A DNA stretch of 64,000 nucleotides from Hymenobacter artigasi (GCF_012275535.1 NZ_JAAVTK010000014.1:1-64000); one strand, 5' to 3'; counted from the first letter of the stretch, positions 16,010 through 24,411 are shown. Made by a program: numbers and translations. Notes: generated from the sequence alone by a model not told the origin.

Positions 16010-16558
16010 ATGCGCTTTTCCCTGCTGATATTATTTGTTTCGGTGCTCTCGCTCAACTCGGCCTGCTCGCAAAAGCGCGACGTAGCCGCCAATACGGCCT
16101 CCCCAGCCCGCACCGTGGGCGGCAAAACCTACTTCCAGGCGCAGCCCCTCACCGGTAAGCCCGACGAATTTGCGGTGCGCCACACCGATGCCGAGTGGAA
16201 AAAACTCCTCACGCCCGACCAATATTACATCCTGCGTGAGCAAGGTACTGAGCGTCCCTTCACCGGCAAATACCACGACAACCACGCCGCCGGCAACTAT
16301 TACTGCGCCGCCGACCACAATTTTCTGTTCACTTCTGATACCAAGTTTGAGTCGGGCACCGGCTGGCCCAGCTTCTTCGCCCCGGCCGCCGCGACCAGCG
16401 TAAAAGTGGCTTCGGATAACAGCTTTGGCATGAGCCGCGACGAGATTGTGTGCGCCAAATGCGGCGGCCACCTCGGCCACGTTTTCAACGACGGCCCCAA
16501 GCCCACCGGCCAACGCTACTGCATGGACGGCAATGCGCTGGTTTTTGAGAAGAAATAA
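16010..16558 (+). CDS. msrB: lipoprotein peptide-methionine (R)-S-oxide reductase
   Basis: Reduces methionine-R-sulfoxide in oxidised proteins, here as an exported lipoprotein. The signal peptide ends in a lipobox (LNSAC) with C19 as the lipidation site. The MsrB domain covers about 45-180: GTERPFTGKY, SGTGWPSF, CGGHLGHVF and the catalytic C171 in QRYCMDG. One zinc pair is intact (C148-x2-C151). The other, normally CxxC, is CAAD (C99, D102), so zinc binding may be lost or altered. A clear terminator follows. TypA is divergent upstream across a 229-bp gap with no other gene. Confidence 0.93.
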   Translation: MRFSLLILFVSVLSLNSACSQKRDVAANTASPARTVGGKTYFQAQPLTGKPDEFAVRHTDAEWKKLLTPDQYYILREQGTERPFTGKYHDNHAAGNYYCAADHNFLFTSDTKFESGTGWPSFFAPAAATSVKVASDNSFGMSRDEIVCAKCGGHLGHVFNDGPKPTGQRYCMDGNALVFEKK

Positions 16559-16596
16559 AAGAAAGCCTGGTGCTTTTCTGGGAAAATTAACAAAAC

Positions 16597-16630
16597 AAAA
16601 CCCTTTGGCAATCCAGGTCAAAGGGTTTTT
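16597..16630 (+). terminator. intrinsic terminator of msrB
   Basis: AAAACCCTTTG pairs with CAAAGGGTTTTT around an 11-nt loop and ends in a T run. Confidence 0.85.
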
Positions 16631-16715
16631 CGTTTGTATAAACCATTTTTGAGGGCTTATTGTTGTACACAATAGGGAATTGGTAGTATTCAAATAGTTA
16701 TAAAAAAGTTGCCAT

Positions 16716-17507
16716 ATGGAAGATGTTCTGGACCCCATCGAGTTTTTGCAGCAGGAAGTGGCCAGTACCCGCCAGCTACTGCTGAATAACGGACTGTACT
16801 ACCGCCTCCAGTCCATGGCCGACCTGCGCCATTTCATGGAGCACCACGTATTTGCCGTGTGGGATTTTATGTCGCTGCTCAAAGCCCTGCAACGCGATTT
16901 GACCTGCGTCGACGTGCCGTGGGTACCCACGGCGAACCCGGCCACGCGCCGCCTCATCAACGAGATTGTGCTGGAGGAGGAAACCGACCTCGACCCGCAG
17001 GGCCAGCCCACCAGCCATTTCGAGCTCTATATGCGGGCCATGGAAGAATGTGGGGCCAACACCCAGCCCATTCGCCGGCTGGTGGCGGCAGTAGGGGCCG
17101 GCCGGCCGGTTTCCCAGGCCCTCACCGATGCGCAAGCCCCGGAGTCGGTGCGCCAGTTCGTCGAAACCACGTTTCGCATTGTTGAATCCGGTAAGGCGCA
17201 CGCGGTAGCGGCCGCCTTCACGTTTGGGCGCGAAGATTTGATTCCGGCCATGTTCCGCCAACTGGTAGGTGAGCTGCGTACCCGGTTTCCCGGCCAGCTC
17301 GACACGTTTACGTACTACCTCGACCGCCACATCCAGCTCGATGAGGAAGTACACGCTCCGCTGGCCCAGCAAATGGTGCGCGAGCTGTGCGCCGACGACC
17401 CCCAGCGCTGGCAGGATGCCCAGCAAGTCACCATCGAATGCCTGGAAGCCCGAATGGCCCTCTGGGACGGCATCAAGCCCACCCAGGCCAGCCCCACGCT
17501 GGCGTAG
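16716..17507 (+). CDS. DUF3050 protein (heme-oxygenase-like fold)
   Basis: A 263-residue all-helical cytoplasmic protein. The signature FMEHHVFAVWDFMSLLKALQ (residues 40-59) and the histidine-rich YYLDRHIQLDEEVHAPLAQQ near the C-terminus match DUF3050, a family placed by fold with heme-oxygenase-like, metal-carboxylate helical bundles. Conserved His and Glu (EHH; HIQLDEE) are positioned as possible di-metal ligands. The reaction is unknown. The upstream 157 bp hold the msrB terminator and an AT-rich promoter region with TTGTACACAA. A terminator follows at 17537. Confidence 0.85.
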   Translation: MEDVLDPIEFLQQEVASTRQLLLNNGLYYRLQSMADLRHFMEHHVFAVWDFMSLLKALQRDLTCVDVPWVPTANPATRRLINEIVLEEETDLDPQGQPTSHFELYMRAMEECGANTQPIRRLVAAVGAGRPVSQALTDAQAPESVRQFVETTFRIVESGKAHAVAAAFTFGREDLIPAMFRQLVGELRTRFPGQLDTFTYYLDRHIQLDEEVHAPLAQQMVRELCADDPQRWQDAQQVTIECLEARMALWDGIKPTQASPTLA

Positions 17508-17536
17508 CCAACCACCAGGCCTCACCCGCCGTTTGA

Positions 17537-17566
17537 AGGAGGCAGCCGCCTGGCTGCCTCCTTTTT
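17537..17566 (+). terminator. intrinsic terminator of the DUF3050 gene
   Basis: AGGAGGCAGCC pairs with GGCTGCCTCCT around a 4-nt loop and is followed by five T residues. Confidence 0.88.
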
Positions 17567-17578
17567 ACTTGTTCGGCC

Positions 17579-17950
17579 ATGCTGACTTTTCAATTATTTA
17601 CTGCCCGTCCCTGGCTGATGCTCGGGGCCGCTGCCCTGCTCTCGGCCTGTTCGGTGTCGGAGCAAAACTCGGAAACCGCCGCGCCCACCAGCACGCCCAC
17701 CGAGGTTCGCACCGATGCCGACCGCCGCGCCATCTATAACAGCAACGGCGCGGGCACCAGCAATGGCTACGCCGTGCCCGATGCCACGCCCAACCGCGTG
17801 CGCCTCGGCGAGCAGGCGGCCAGCATCAACAGCCAGAAGCGCATCGAAAGCGTGAATACCAACGACCCCAACAACACCACGCCCGAAACTCGTCTGAAAC
17901 GCCTCAATACCGATATTCCCGTGCCATTGAATCCCCCCCCCCGGCCCTGA
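17579..17950 (+). CDS. small hypothetical lipoprotein
   Basis: A 123-residue exported lipoprotein of unknown role. A hydrophobic signal (PWLMLGAAALLSAC) ends in a lipobox, with C24 as the lipidated residue. The mature part is low-complexity and hydrophilic, rich in Asn, Thr and Asp (RRAIYNSNGAGTSNGYAVPD), with a Pro-rich end PVPLNPPPRP. No domain is visible. It starts right after the DUF3050 terminator and is followed by a bidirectional hairpin, so it is probably transcribed alone. Confidence 0.7.
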   Translation: MLTFQLFTARPWLMLGAAALLSACSVSEQNSETAAPTSTPTEVRTDADRRAIYNSNGAGTSNGYAVPDATPNRVRLGEQAASINSQKRIESVNTNDPNNTTPETRLKRLNTDIPVPLNPPPRP

Positions 17951-18041
17951 TGTGCCGCCCGCAGCATCAAAGCTGCGTGGCAGGCCCGCCAGAACATCGG
18001 GCTGCATAATTTTCAGCACTTCCTGAACTGCCTGCAACGAA

Positions 18042-18073
18042 AAAGCCCGCCCCGATTATTCGGAGCGGGCTTT
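18042..18073. terminator. bidirectional terminator between convergent genes
   Basis: AAAGCCCGC pairs with GCGGGCTTT, with extra CCGA/TCGG pairing inside. It serves the lipoprotein gene (plus) and the AT-hook gene (minus). Confidence 0.85.
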
Positions 18074-18104
18074 CTGCCACTAGCAGCACTGTGGCTGAAG
18101 CAGG

Positions 18105-18830
18105 CTATTCGCTTGCCTCGCTCGTGCCGGGGTTATCGGCCGAGTTCATAACGTCGGTTGCTGCGGGCTCGGGGGCGGGGGCCGCCTGAGCGCGGGGCTT
18201 GGGGCCCCGCTTGGCACCCGTGCTGGCCGAGGCGGCAGCAGCGGCTGGCTTGGGACCGCGCTTAACGCCGGTGGCTTTGGCAGCCGTGGTGCTGGGCTTG
18301 CGGCCCCGGCCACTGGCAGCCGTTGCGGTCGTTTCCTCATCGGCATCGCGGAGGGCGCGGGCCTTGCGGGGCGTGCCGTCTTTGTTCAGCGTAGGGCCTT
18401 TTTTGCGGCCTGCCGTGGGCTTGCCGGTAGCTGCGGCCGAAGCAGGGGCTTCGTTCGGGCTATTGTCGGTAGCGGCCGCGCCGGATACCGAGTCGTAATG
18501 CCGCACAATGGTGTGCAGGGCCTGCTCAAACATGCGCTCCGTGTCGCCATCAAGGCGGCGTGTAGCTTCTTTCACCACTTCCTTCAGCTTGGCCTTCGTT
18601 TCTTTGCGAATGCGTGCCACTACTTCATTCATGCGGCCGTTCAGCTCCTTTTGCAATTGCTTGGCGGCCGACTTGAGGGATTTCTTCTGACTGGCTTTTT
18701 TGCTGGCGCGTTCGTCGTTCAAGTCAGCGGAGGCGCGGCCTGCGCTTTTGGCCGATTTACGGGCTGCTTTATCTTCCGGTGTGCGTTTCGCACGTTTTTC
18801 CGTTTTAAGCGGAGAAGCAGGTTTTTTCAT
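18105..18830 (-). CDS. histone H1-like protein with AT-hook motifs
   Basis: A 241-residue basic protein, probably nucleoid-associated. Residues 1-60 are Lys/Ala/Arg-rich. About 50-110 is a coiled-coil-like helix (LQKELNGRMNEVVARIRKET). The C-terminal third holds four AT-hook-like cores: GRKKGP (141-146), GRGRKP (174-179), KRGPKP (190-195) and KRGPKP (207-212), separated by Ala/Thr linkers. A minor-groove DNA-binding oligomer is the natural reading; no experiment-level evidence is visible. The upstream region (18880-19060) is the most AT-rich stretch in the vicinity, a possible target of its own hooks. Divergent from metG. Confidence 0.78.
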   Translation of the reverse strand: MKKPASPLKTEKRAKRTPEDKAARKSAKSAGRASADLNDERASKKASQKKSLKSAAKQLQKELNGRMNEVVARIRKETKAKLKEVVKEATRRLDGDTERMFEQALHTIVRHYDSVSGAAATDNSPNEAPASAAATGKPTAGRKKGPTLNKDGTPRKARALRDADEETTATAASGRGRKPSTTAAKATGVKRGPKPAAAAASASTGAKRGPKPRAQAAPAPEPAATDVMNSADNPGTSEASE

Positions 18831-19067
18831 CTGAAAAAAATTGATTGGTGAAGGGTGAAATAGGCGAAAGGAAGTCGATTGAGTGGCGCTATATTTTAAT
18901 TAAGCACGCTCAAATATAAAATCATTTAAGCGTCAAACGGTTTGCTCGGTTTTTTTGTTGATTTAATTCTGTACTTTTTTTAATCGTTTCTTTGCAACGG
19001 GGAATAATTGCCCTGATTTTCTGCGAAAAATAATCCTCGCATCCCCGCCTTTTTATTTTTGATTTTT

Positions 19068-21110
19068 ATGTCACTTCTTCCTAAGCGATACACCGTTACC
19101 GCTGCTTTGCCTTATGCCAACGGGCCGGTGCACATCGGGCATTTGGCCGGGGTTTATTTGCCCGCCGACATTTATGTGCGCTACCTGCGCTCGGCCGGCC
19201 GCGATGTAAAATTTATTTGCGGTTCCGATGAGCACGGCGTTCCCATCACCATTCGCGCCCAGAAAGAGGGCGTTACGCCCCAGCAGGTGGTCGATAAATA
19301 CCACGCCCTGATTCGGGATTCGTTCAAAGATTTCAACGTTTCGTTCGATGTGTATTCGCGCACGTCGTCGGCTACGCACGCCGAGGTTTCCAGCGGTTTT
19401 TTCACCAAGCTGAATAACGAAGGCAAATTCATCGAGCAAACCACGCAGCAGTATTTCGACGAAAAAGCCCAGCAATTTCTGGCCGACCGCTACATTGTGG
19501 GCACCTGCCCCAATTGTGGCAACGAAAATGCCTACGGCGACCAATGCGAGCGTTGCGGTACCTCGCTTAGCCCGACCGAGTTAATTAATCCGCGCTCCAT
19601 GCTCAGCGGCGCGCAGCCTGTTTTGCGCGATACCAAGCACTGGTTTCTGCCCCTCGACCAATACGAGCCCTGGCTGCGCGAATGGATAATTGAAGGCCAC
19701 AAAAACGACTGGAAAACCAACGTGTACGGCCAGTGCAAATCCTGGATTGACCAGGGCCTTCACCCCCGCGCCGTCACGCGCGACCTCGACTGGGGCGTGC
19801 CCGTGCCAGTGCCCGGGGCCGAAGGCAAAGTGCTCTACGTGTGGTTTGACGCGCCAATCGGCTACATATCCGCTACCAAAGAAGCTTTCCCCGACGAGTG
19901 GGAATTATACTGGAAAGATGCCGGCTCTAAGCTGGTGCATTTTATCGGCAAGGATAATATCGTTTTCCACTGCATTATTTTCCCGGTAATGCTGAAGGCG
20001 CACGGCGAATTTATTCTGCCGGATAACGTGCCCGCCAATGAGTTTCTGAACCTTGAAGGCGATAAAATCAGCACCTCCCGCAACTGGGCGGTGTGGCTGC
20101 ACGAATACTTGCAGGATTTCCCCGGTCAGGCCGATGTGTTGCGCTACGTGCTGTGCGCCAATGCCCCCGAAACCAAGGATAACGACTTCACCTGGAAAGA
20201 TTTTCAGGCACGCAACAACAACGAATTGGTGGCTACGCTCGGTAATTTCGTAAACCGCGCCGCCGTGCTCACGCACAAATTCTTCGAAGGCAAAGTGCCG
20301 GAATTGGGCGAATTAACGCCTATCGACCAGGATGCTTTCGCGCAGCTGGCTGAATTTCCGGCGAAAGTAGGGGAGCTGATTGAAAATTACCGCTTCCGCG
20401 ATGCCCTTGCTGAAGTAATGAATCTGGCCCGCCTCGGCAATAAATACCTGGCCGAAACCCAGCCCTGGCACCTCATCAAAACCGATGCCGTCCGCACCGG
20501 TACCGTGTTGAATGTGTCGCTGCAGATTGCCGCTGGTCTGGCCCCGCTGCTGGAGCCGTTCCTGCCCGAATCGGCCCAGAAACTGGCTACCATGCTCAAC
20601 CTGGAACTAGGCAACTGGGCCAGCGCCGGCCGGCCCGATGCCCTCGCCGCCGGCCATCAGCTGCGCGAAGCCGCGCTGCTCTTCGGTAAAATTGAAGATG
20701 CCGTGGTCGAAACCCAGGTGCAGAAATTGCTCGACACCAAAAAGGAAAATCAGTTGGCCAACACCCCCGTCATGCCGGCCAAAGACGATATTTCGTTCGA
20801 TGATTTTGGCCAGATGGATTTGCGCATCGGCACCATTACGGCCGCCGAGAAAGTAGCCAAAACCAAAAAACTCCTCAAGCTCACCGTCGACCTGGGCCTG
20901 GAAGAGCGCACCATCGTGAGCGGCATCGCCGAGCATTTCATCCCCGAGGCCCTGATTGGCCAACAGGTGCAGGTATTGCTCAACCTCGCGCCCCGCGAAA
21001 TCAAAGGCATCAAAAGCCAGGGCATGCTGCTCATGGCCGAAAATGCCGATGGCAGCCTCGCCCTCATGCAGCCCGGCACCCCCGTGCGCAACGGCAGCAG
21101 CATAGCGTAA
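19068..21110 (+). CDS. metG: methionyl-tRNA synthetase
   Basis: Charges tRNA-Met and initiator tRNA with methionine. Class I signatures: HIGH at 22-25 (PYANGPVHIGHLAG) and KMSKS-like KISTS at 333-337. A zinc knuckle CPNCG...CERCG lies in the connective peptide. From about residue 575 there is a C-terminal tRNA-binding (EMAP/Trbp111-type) domain, FGQMDLRIGTITAAEKV, which usually drives dimerisation. The 680-residue length fits the long bacterial form. The ATG at 19068 is chosen over a TTG three codons earlier. It is divergent from the AT-hook gene across a 237-bp AT-rich region that holds no gene. Confidence 0.97.
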   Translation: MSLLPKRYTVTAALPYANGPVHIGHLAGVYLPADIYVRYLRSAGRDVKFICGSDEHGVPITIRAQKEGVTPQQVVDKYHALIRDSFKDFNVSFDVYSRTSSATHAEVSSGFFTKLNNEGKFIEQTTQQYFDEKAQQFLADRYIVGTCPNCGNENAYGDQCERCGTSLSPTELINPRSMLSGAQPVLRDTKHWFLPLDQYEPWLREWIIEGHKNDWKTNVYGQCKSWIDQGLHPRAVTRDLDWGVPVPVPGAEGKVLYVWFDAPIGYISATKEAFPDEWELYWKDAGSKLVHFIGKDNIVFHCIIFPVMLKAHGEFILPDNVPANEFLNLEGDKISTSRNWAVWLHEYLQDFPGQADVLRYVLCANAPETKDNDFTWKDFQARNNNELVATLGNFVNRAAVLTHKFFEGKVPELGELTPIDQDAFAQLAEFPAKVGELIENYRFRDALAEVMNLARLGNKYLAETQPWHLIKTDAVRTGTVLNVSLQIAAGLAPLLEPFLPESAQKLATMLNLELGNWASAGRPDALAAGHQLREAALLFGKIEDAVVETQVQKLLDTKKENQLANTPVMPAKDDISFDDFGQMDLRIGTITAAEKVAKTKKLLKLTVDLGLEERTIVSGIAEHFIPEALIGQQVQVLLNLAPREIKGIKSQGMLLMAENADGSLALMQPGTPVRNGSSIA

Positions 21111-21121
21111 GTTAGAGAGAA

Positions 21122-21167
21122 AAAAAGCACGTCATGCCTCGGCTGCGCCCGGCATGACGTGCTTTTT
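21122..21167. terminator. bidirectional palindromic terminator (metG/pth)
   Basis: AAAAAGCACGTCATGCC and its inverse GGCATGACGTGCTTTTT (17 bp, perfect) flank a 12-nt loop. GTCATGC and the loop TCGGCTGCGCCC relate it to the GTCATnCnGAG palindrome family, here doubling as a terminator for convergent genes. Confidence 0.88.
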
Positions 21168-21182
21168 ATGTCAGCCAGCCGC

Positions 21183-21749
21183 TTACTTCACATTCACGAT
21201 ATTCATCGCCCGTTCCAGCCCCATGGCCCCGAAGGCCAAAACCGCTTCGCCGGCTTTTTCAATGCGTGTGGGCAGTTCGATTAATTCATCTTTCGAAAAC
21301 GGGTCCAGTACATAATCCACCTGCCGGCCTTTGGGGAAATTCGCATCCACGCCAAAGCGCAGGCGGGCGTATATATCGTTGCCCAGCGTGGCCTGAATAT
21401 CCTTCAGGCCATTGTGCCCGCCGGCCGAGCCCTGGCCTTTCAGGCGCAGCTTGCCGAAGGGGAGGGCCAGGTCATCGGTCACGACGACCATATTTTCGGC
21501 TGTGATTTTGAGCGTGGCCAGCCAGTGGGCGGCGGCTTTGCCGCTGAGGTTCATGTAGGTGGTGGGCTTCACCAGCACGTAGGTGTGGCCTTTGTGCTTA
21601 AATTCGGTGGTGAAGGCGTGACGGCCAATTTCGAAGCGTGGCGCGTCGAATTTAGCGGCCAGATAATCAGCCACCATGAAGCCGATATTGTGGCGGGTGT
21701 CGGCGTATTCGGGGCCAATATTGCCCAGGCAGAGAACCAAAAATTTCAT
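21183..21749 (-). CDS. pth: peptidyl-tRNA hydrolase
   Basis: Releases peptidyl-tRNAs dropped during translation by cleaving the peptide-tRNA ester. The catalytic His is H20 in DTRHNIG. The conserved Asn follows in TTYMNLSG, and the Asp in TDDLALPFG. GSAGGHNGLKDI is the family signature. 188 residues is standard. The ATG is preceded immediately (1-2 nt) by one arm of the CGCTGATT inverted repeat. It follows rplY on the same strand, a common Bacteroidota order. Confidence 0.96.
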   Translation of the reverse strand: MKFLVLCLGNIGPEYADTRHNIGFMVADYLAAKFDAPRFEIGRHAFTTEFKHKGHTYVLVKPTTYMNLSGKAAAHWLATLKITAENMVVVTDDLALPFGKLRLKGQGSAGGHNGLKDIQATLGNDIYARLRFGVDANFPKGRQVDYVLDPFSKDELIELPTRIEKAGEAVLAFGAMGLERAMNIVNVK

Positions 21750-21750
21750 C

Positions 21751-21930
21751 GCTGATTTTCGCTGATTAATCGTGATTTCGCTGATGCACGGCTCAGTAGA
21801 GAGAATGGAATCCTTATTTACGACAAGGTAGAGACAAAGAAAAAGGCGCTTCGGGAGAAGCGCCTTTTTCTTTCCTTATTTCGAGATGACACCGCAATCA
21901 GCAAAATCACGGTTAATCAGCGAAAATCAG
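21751..21930. repeat. inverted CGCTGATT repeat locus I between rplY and pth
   Basis: The arms 21751-21787 and 21894-21930 are inverted copies with two mismatches and one indel over 36 nt. Units are of the type CGCTGATTTT / CGCTGATTAAT / CGTGATTT, about 10-11 bp. One arm starts 5 nt after the rplY stop codon and the other touches the pth start codon. The rplY terminator lies between them. Confidence 0.85.
21840..21869 (-). terminator. intrinsic terminator of rplY
   Basis: AAAAAGGCGCTTC pairs with GAAGCGCCTTTTT around a 4-nt loop. It is enclosed by the two arms of the CGCTGATT repeat. Confidence 0.85.
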
Positions 21931-21935
21931 TGGTA

Positions 21936-22508
21936 TTATTTGCCAGCGGCCAGCTCGCCTTTCAGGGCACGCGGGATGGTGATGGTGGCGATAGGCGCCT
22001 CGGCGCTGGTGAGGATGGTGTAGCCCTTCGGCTCCACGGCACCCACCTTGATGGATTTGCCCAGCTCCATGGTGCCGATGTTCACTTCCACGTAGTCGGG
22101 GAGGTTGTCCATTGTAGCGCGCACGCGCACTTTGCGCAGCTTGCTCACCAGCTTACCACCGGCCAGTACGCCGGGCGAAACGCCTACGTACTTCACGGGG
22201 ATGTCCATTTTCACCTCTTTGCCTTCTTCCAGTTCCAGGAAGTCAACGTGGAGGAGCATTTCGTTTACGGGGTGGAACTGGGCGTCCTGCACAATTGCCT
22301 TGTACAAGGTGCCTTCCACGTTCAGGTCCACAATGTGCGCCTCCGGCGTGTACAACAGTTCGCGGAACAGGATAGCGGGCACGGAGAAGTGCACGGTATC
22401 GGTGCCGCCATACAATACGCACGGTACTTGAGCGTCGAGGCGCAATGCCTTGGCGTCCGTTTTACCGAGATTCGCTCTTTTAAACCCTACAATCTCGAGG
22501 CTTTTCAT
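21936..22508 (-). CDS. rplY: 50S ribosomal protein L25 (CTC type)
   Basis: Binds 5S rRNA in the central protuberance. The N-terminal L25 beta-barrel (GKTDAKALRLDAQVPCVLYGG) is followed by the C-terminal TL5/CTC domain (KMDIPVKYVGVSPGVLAGG, VNIGTMELGKSIKVGAVEP). The 190-residue length is that of the long CTC form. The start at 22508 gives MKSLEIVGFKR; the upstream extension is leader sequence. TACCTTTG at 22572-22579 and a large leader palindrome (22535-22570) precede it. pth follows. Confidence 0.95.
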   Translation of the reverse strand: MKSLEIVGFKRANLGKTDAKALRLDAQVPCVLYGGTDTVHFSVPAILFRELLYTPEAHIVDLNVEGTLYKAIVQDAQFHPVNEMLLHVDFLELEEGKEVKMDIPVKYVGVSPGVLAGGKLVSKLRKVRVRATMDNLPDYVEVNIGTMELGKSIKVGAVEPKGYTILTSAEAPIATITIPRALKGELAAGK

Positions 22509-22534
22509 AAAAGTGGTTTTTGGGGATGATAAAT

Positions 22535-22570
22535 GGCCCGTTCGCCTCCAACGTTGGGGGCAAACGGGCC
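22535..22570 (-). promoter_or_regulatory. 36-nt leader palindrome of rplY
   Basis: GGCCCGTTYGCCYCCAAC and its inverse form an 18-bp stem (16 Watson-Crick pairs in DNA) with no real loop. It begins where transcription from the TACCTTTG element should start, so the rplY mRNA would carry a hairpin at or near its 5' end. Autogenous control by L25 or mRNA protection are possible roles; neither is shown. Confidence 0.6.
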
Positions 22571-22571
22571 G

Positions 22572-22579
22572 CAAAGGTA
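22572..22579 (-). promoter_or_regulatory. -7 promoter element of rplY
   Basis: Reads TACCTTTG on the minus strand, an exact TAnnTTTG, directly upstream of the leader palindrome. Confidence 0.62.
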
Positions 22580-22599
22580 CGGGTTAGTGCTATAAAAAC

Positions 22600-23181
22600 C
22601 TACGGCTTAATGGGATTGAACTCGATGGTGGTGAAGAAATGGCGGGCATCTTCGGCCGCCCCCGGTTCCTGCGGCATCGAGTACGAACACCGGAATACAT
22701 AAAGCTTCTGGCCCACCACTACCCAGGTCAGCTCCAGCGCCGCCGGTATCTGGTGGTAGTCATCGAAGCCGCTGTATACCTGGTGCATCGCCTTGCCGCC
22801 GGGAGCAGATGGCAGGGTGATGGGGTAGCTGGTCTTGAGCCGGGCCTTCGCAAATGACTTGTCCGGCAATCGCATCAGCTCAGTCAGAAACCGGTCAACA
22901 TCCGGCACCCATACCTGGCCCGGCTTCAGCGCACGGGCAGGAGCGGGGGGAGGCGTAAAAACCAGGGCGTCGAAATCATTATCCGAAGTGCTGGTGGCAA
23001 ATACAGCCACCCCGGAGGAAAGCAGCTCATCATCGAACGTGCCGGCGTAGGGCATCCGTACCGACGCTACCGAGTCGAGCCGGGTAACTTGCCAGGGTGC
23101 TGATACCTGGGCCTGGGACGGGAGGCAAGCCAGCCCACACAAAAGCCCGGCAAATGGTAGAAATTGGGTTCGGAAAGGCAT
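22600..23181 (-). CDS. hypothetical secreted protein
   Basis: A 193-residue exported protein not assigned to a family. The signal peptide is MPFRTQFLPFAGLLCGLACL followed by PSQAQ. The mature part looks like a mixed alpha/beta domain (SVRMPYAGTFDDELLSSGVA ... LPDKSFAKARLKTSYP ... YVFRCSYSMPQE), reminiscent of small periplasmic proteins scoring protein or stress status, but with no catalytic motif. It lies 5 bp downstream of a lipoprotein gene on the same strand, so they are probably co-expressed. Confidence 0.7.
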   Translation of the reverse strand: MPFRTQFLPFAGLLCGLACLPSQAQVSAPWQVTRLDSVASVRMPYAGTFDDELLSSGVAVFATSTSDNDFDALVFTPPPAPARALKPGQVWVPDVDRFLTELMRLPDKSFAKARLKTSYPITLPSAPGGKAMHQVYSGFDDYHQIPAALELTWVVVGQKLYVFRCSYSMPQEPGAAEDARHFFTTIEFNPIKP

Positions 23182-23186
23182 TTCTG

Positions 23187-24248
23187 TTAATTGAGGGGCA
23201 CGCTCTTCAACTGCTCCTGCACCACTGCTTGCGCCTGCACGCGGTCATTGAGCACGCGAAGGTATTGGCGGGCTTGGGAGTTGTTGCAGGTGAAGGCCGC
23301 CTTTCGGGCCCAGTCGATAGCGCCGGGCAGGTCGCCGCGCACTTCGCTGGCCACGGCCAGGTTGTAGAAGGCGCGGCCGGCAATTTTAGGGTGCAGGTTG
23401 CGGGCCGATTGCTGCCAGAGGGTTTCGGCCCCGGCCCAGTCGCCGGCATCGGCGCGCACGGCGGCCTGCTTCATCAGGGCATCTTTTTTGGCCGTGGGGA
23501 AGTAGTCCCGGTCAAAATCGACGTAGGACGGCGCAATGCGGCGGGCGTAGCCATCGCCGGCCCGCTGGGCCACCCGGCGAATGCACTCCGCCGGCGGCGG
23601 CAGCTGGCGCAGGGCGGCGGGGTAATTATCACCGTTGCCGGCGAACACCAGCTGGTCTTCCTGCCGGGCCTGGTCGAGCACGAAGCCCTGGGCCGCGCCG
23701 TAGGTCCGGAAGCCGCTCACGATTTTCATCACCATTTCGACGTGCACGGTGGGCACCTGGTACTCCTTGCCCTCCTTGTCTTTCACGGTGCGGGTGCCGT
23801 TGGTGTGCGTCAGCAGCATATCCGAGTCGAAGGCTTCGAGCACCACTAGGCCATCAACCTGCGTGCGGCGGCACAAGTCCTGCACGTAGCGCGGGGCCAG
23901 CGGCGGTAGAAAAAACTCCCGGCTGCGGCCCAGCAGCTGCAGCTGCGCCTGCGTCACCTTAAAGCGGTAGCTGTTGTTGGCCAGGGCCTGGCCCACCACG
24001 TTCACGCACTCGTCGGCCCCGGCACGGTCCACGCCAATGCCTTCGCCGGTGAAAGCGCCTTCGAGCACATCAAAGAATTTATCGCGGCGCGACTCCGGAA
24101 TAATGCGGTTGGCCGTGGCCACGCTTTGCAGGTTGGCCGGCATGGGCACCGCCGCTGGGGCCAGCGCCCGAATGTGAACCGAGGACGCGCAGGCACTCAG
24201 CAGCAGCGCGACTAAAAGGGTGAAGGTGGAAGTGTAAAGCTTGTTCAT
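23187..24248 (-). CDS. DUF6340-like lipoprotein with C-terminal helical repeats
   Basis: A 353-residue lipoprotein. MNKLYTSTFTLLVALLLSAC ends in a lipobox cysteine at residue 20. The body resembles the Bacteroidota DUF6340 family (PESRRDKFFDVLEGAFTGEG ... LCRRTQVDGLVVLEAF). The C-terminus is TPR-like: AGDWAGAETLWQQSARN, GRAFYNLAVASEVRGDLPGA, IDWARKAAFTCNNSQARQYL. It is probably anchored to the outer membrane; role unknown. The ATG at 24248 is chosen for the lipoprotein signal. The gene directly precedes the small secreted protein gene. Confidence 0.8.
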   Translation of the reverse strand: MNKLYTSTFTLLVALLLSACASSVHIRALAPAAVPMPANLQSVATANRIIPESRRDKFFDVLEGAFTGEGIGVDRAGADECVNVVGQALANNSYRFKVTQAQLQLLGRSREFFLPPLAPRYVQDLCRRTQVDGLVVLEAFDSDMLLTHTNGTRTVKDKEGKEYQVPTVHVEMVMKIVSGFRTYGAAQGFVLDQARQEDQLVFAGNGDNYPAALRQLPPPAECIRRVAQRAGDGYARRIAPSYVDFDRDYFPTAKKDALMKQAAVRADAGDWAGAETLWQQSARNLHPKIAGRAFYNLAVASEVRGDLPGAIDWARKAAFTCNNSQARQYLRVLNDRVQAQAVVQEQLKSVPLN

Positions 24249-24332
24249 CACGTTTGCAGAAAAAAGTTCCAGTCGGGAAGCCTTTCTACAAAATTGTGCC
24301 AATCTTATCAGACACAGTAGGGCAGCGGGGAT

Positions 24333-24385
24333 AAAAAAAGCACGTCGTGCTAAACGCGGCCGAAGCAGCGCTCAGCACGACGTGC
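24333..24385 (-). terminator. intrinsic terminator of prs
   Basis: On the minus strand GCACGTCGTGCT pairs with AGCACGACGTGC around a long loop, and seven T residues follow. The loop start GAGCGCTGCTTCGGC resembles the GTCATGCTGAGC palindrome family. Confidence 0.85.
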
Positions 24386-24411
24386 CGGGGTAAAGCCAAT
24401 CAGACCAGTGG

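Noticed and set aside
18841..18872. Possible GGTGAAG-type heptamers upstream of the AT-hook gene
   Set aside because: Only two or three weak units and no inverted arm in the same gap.
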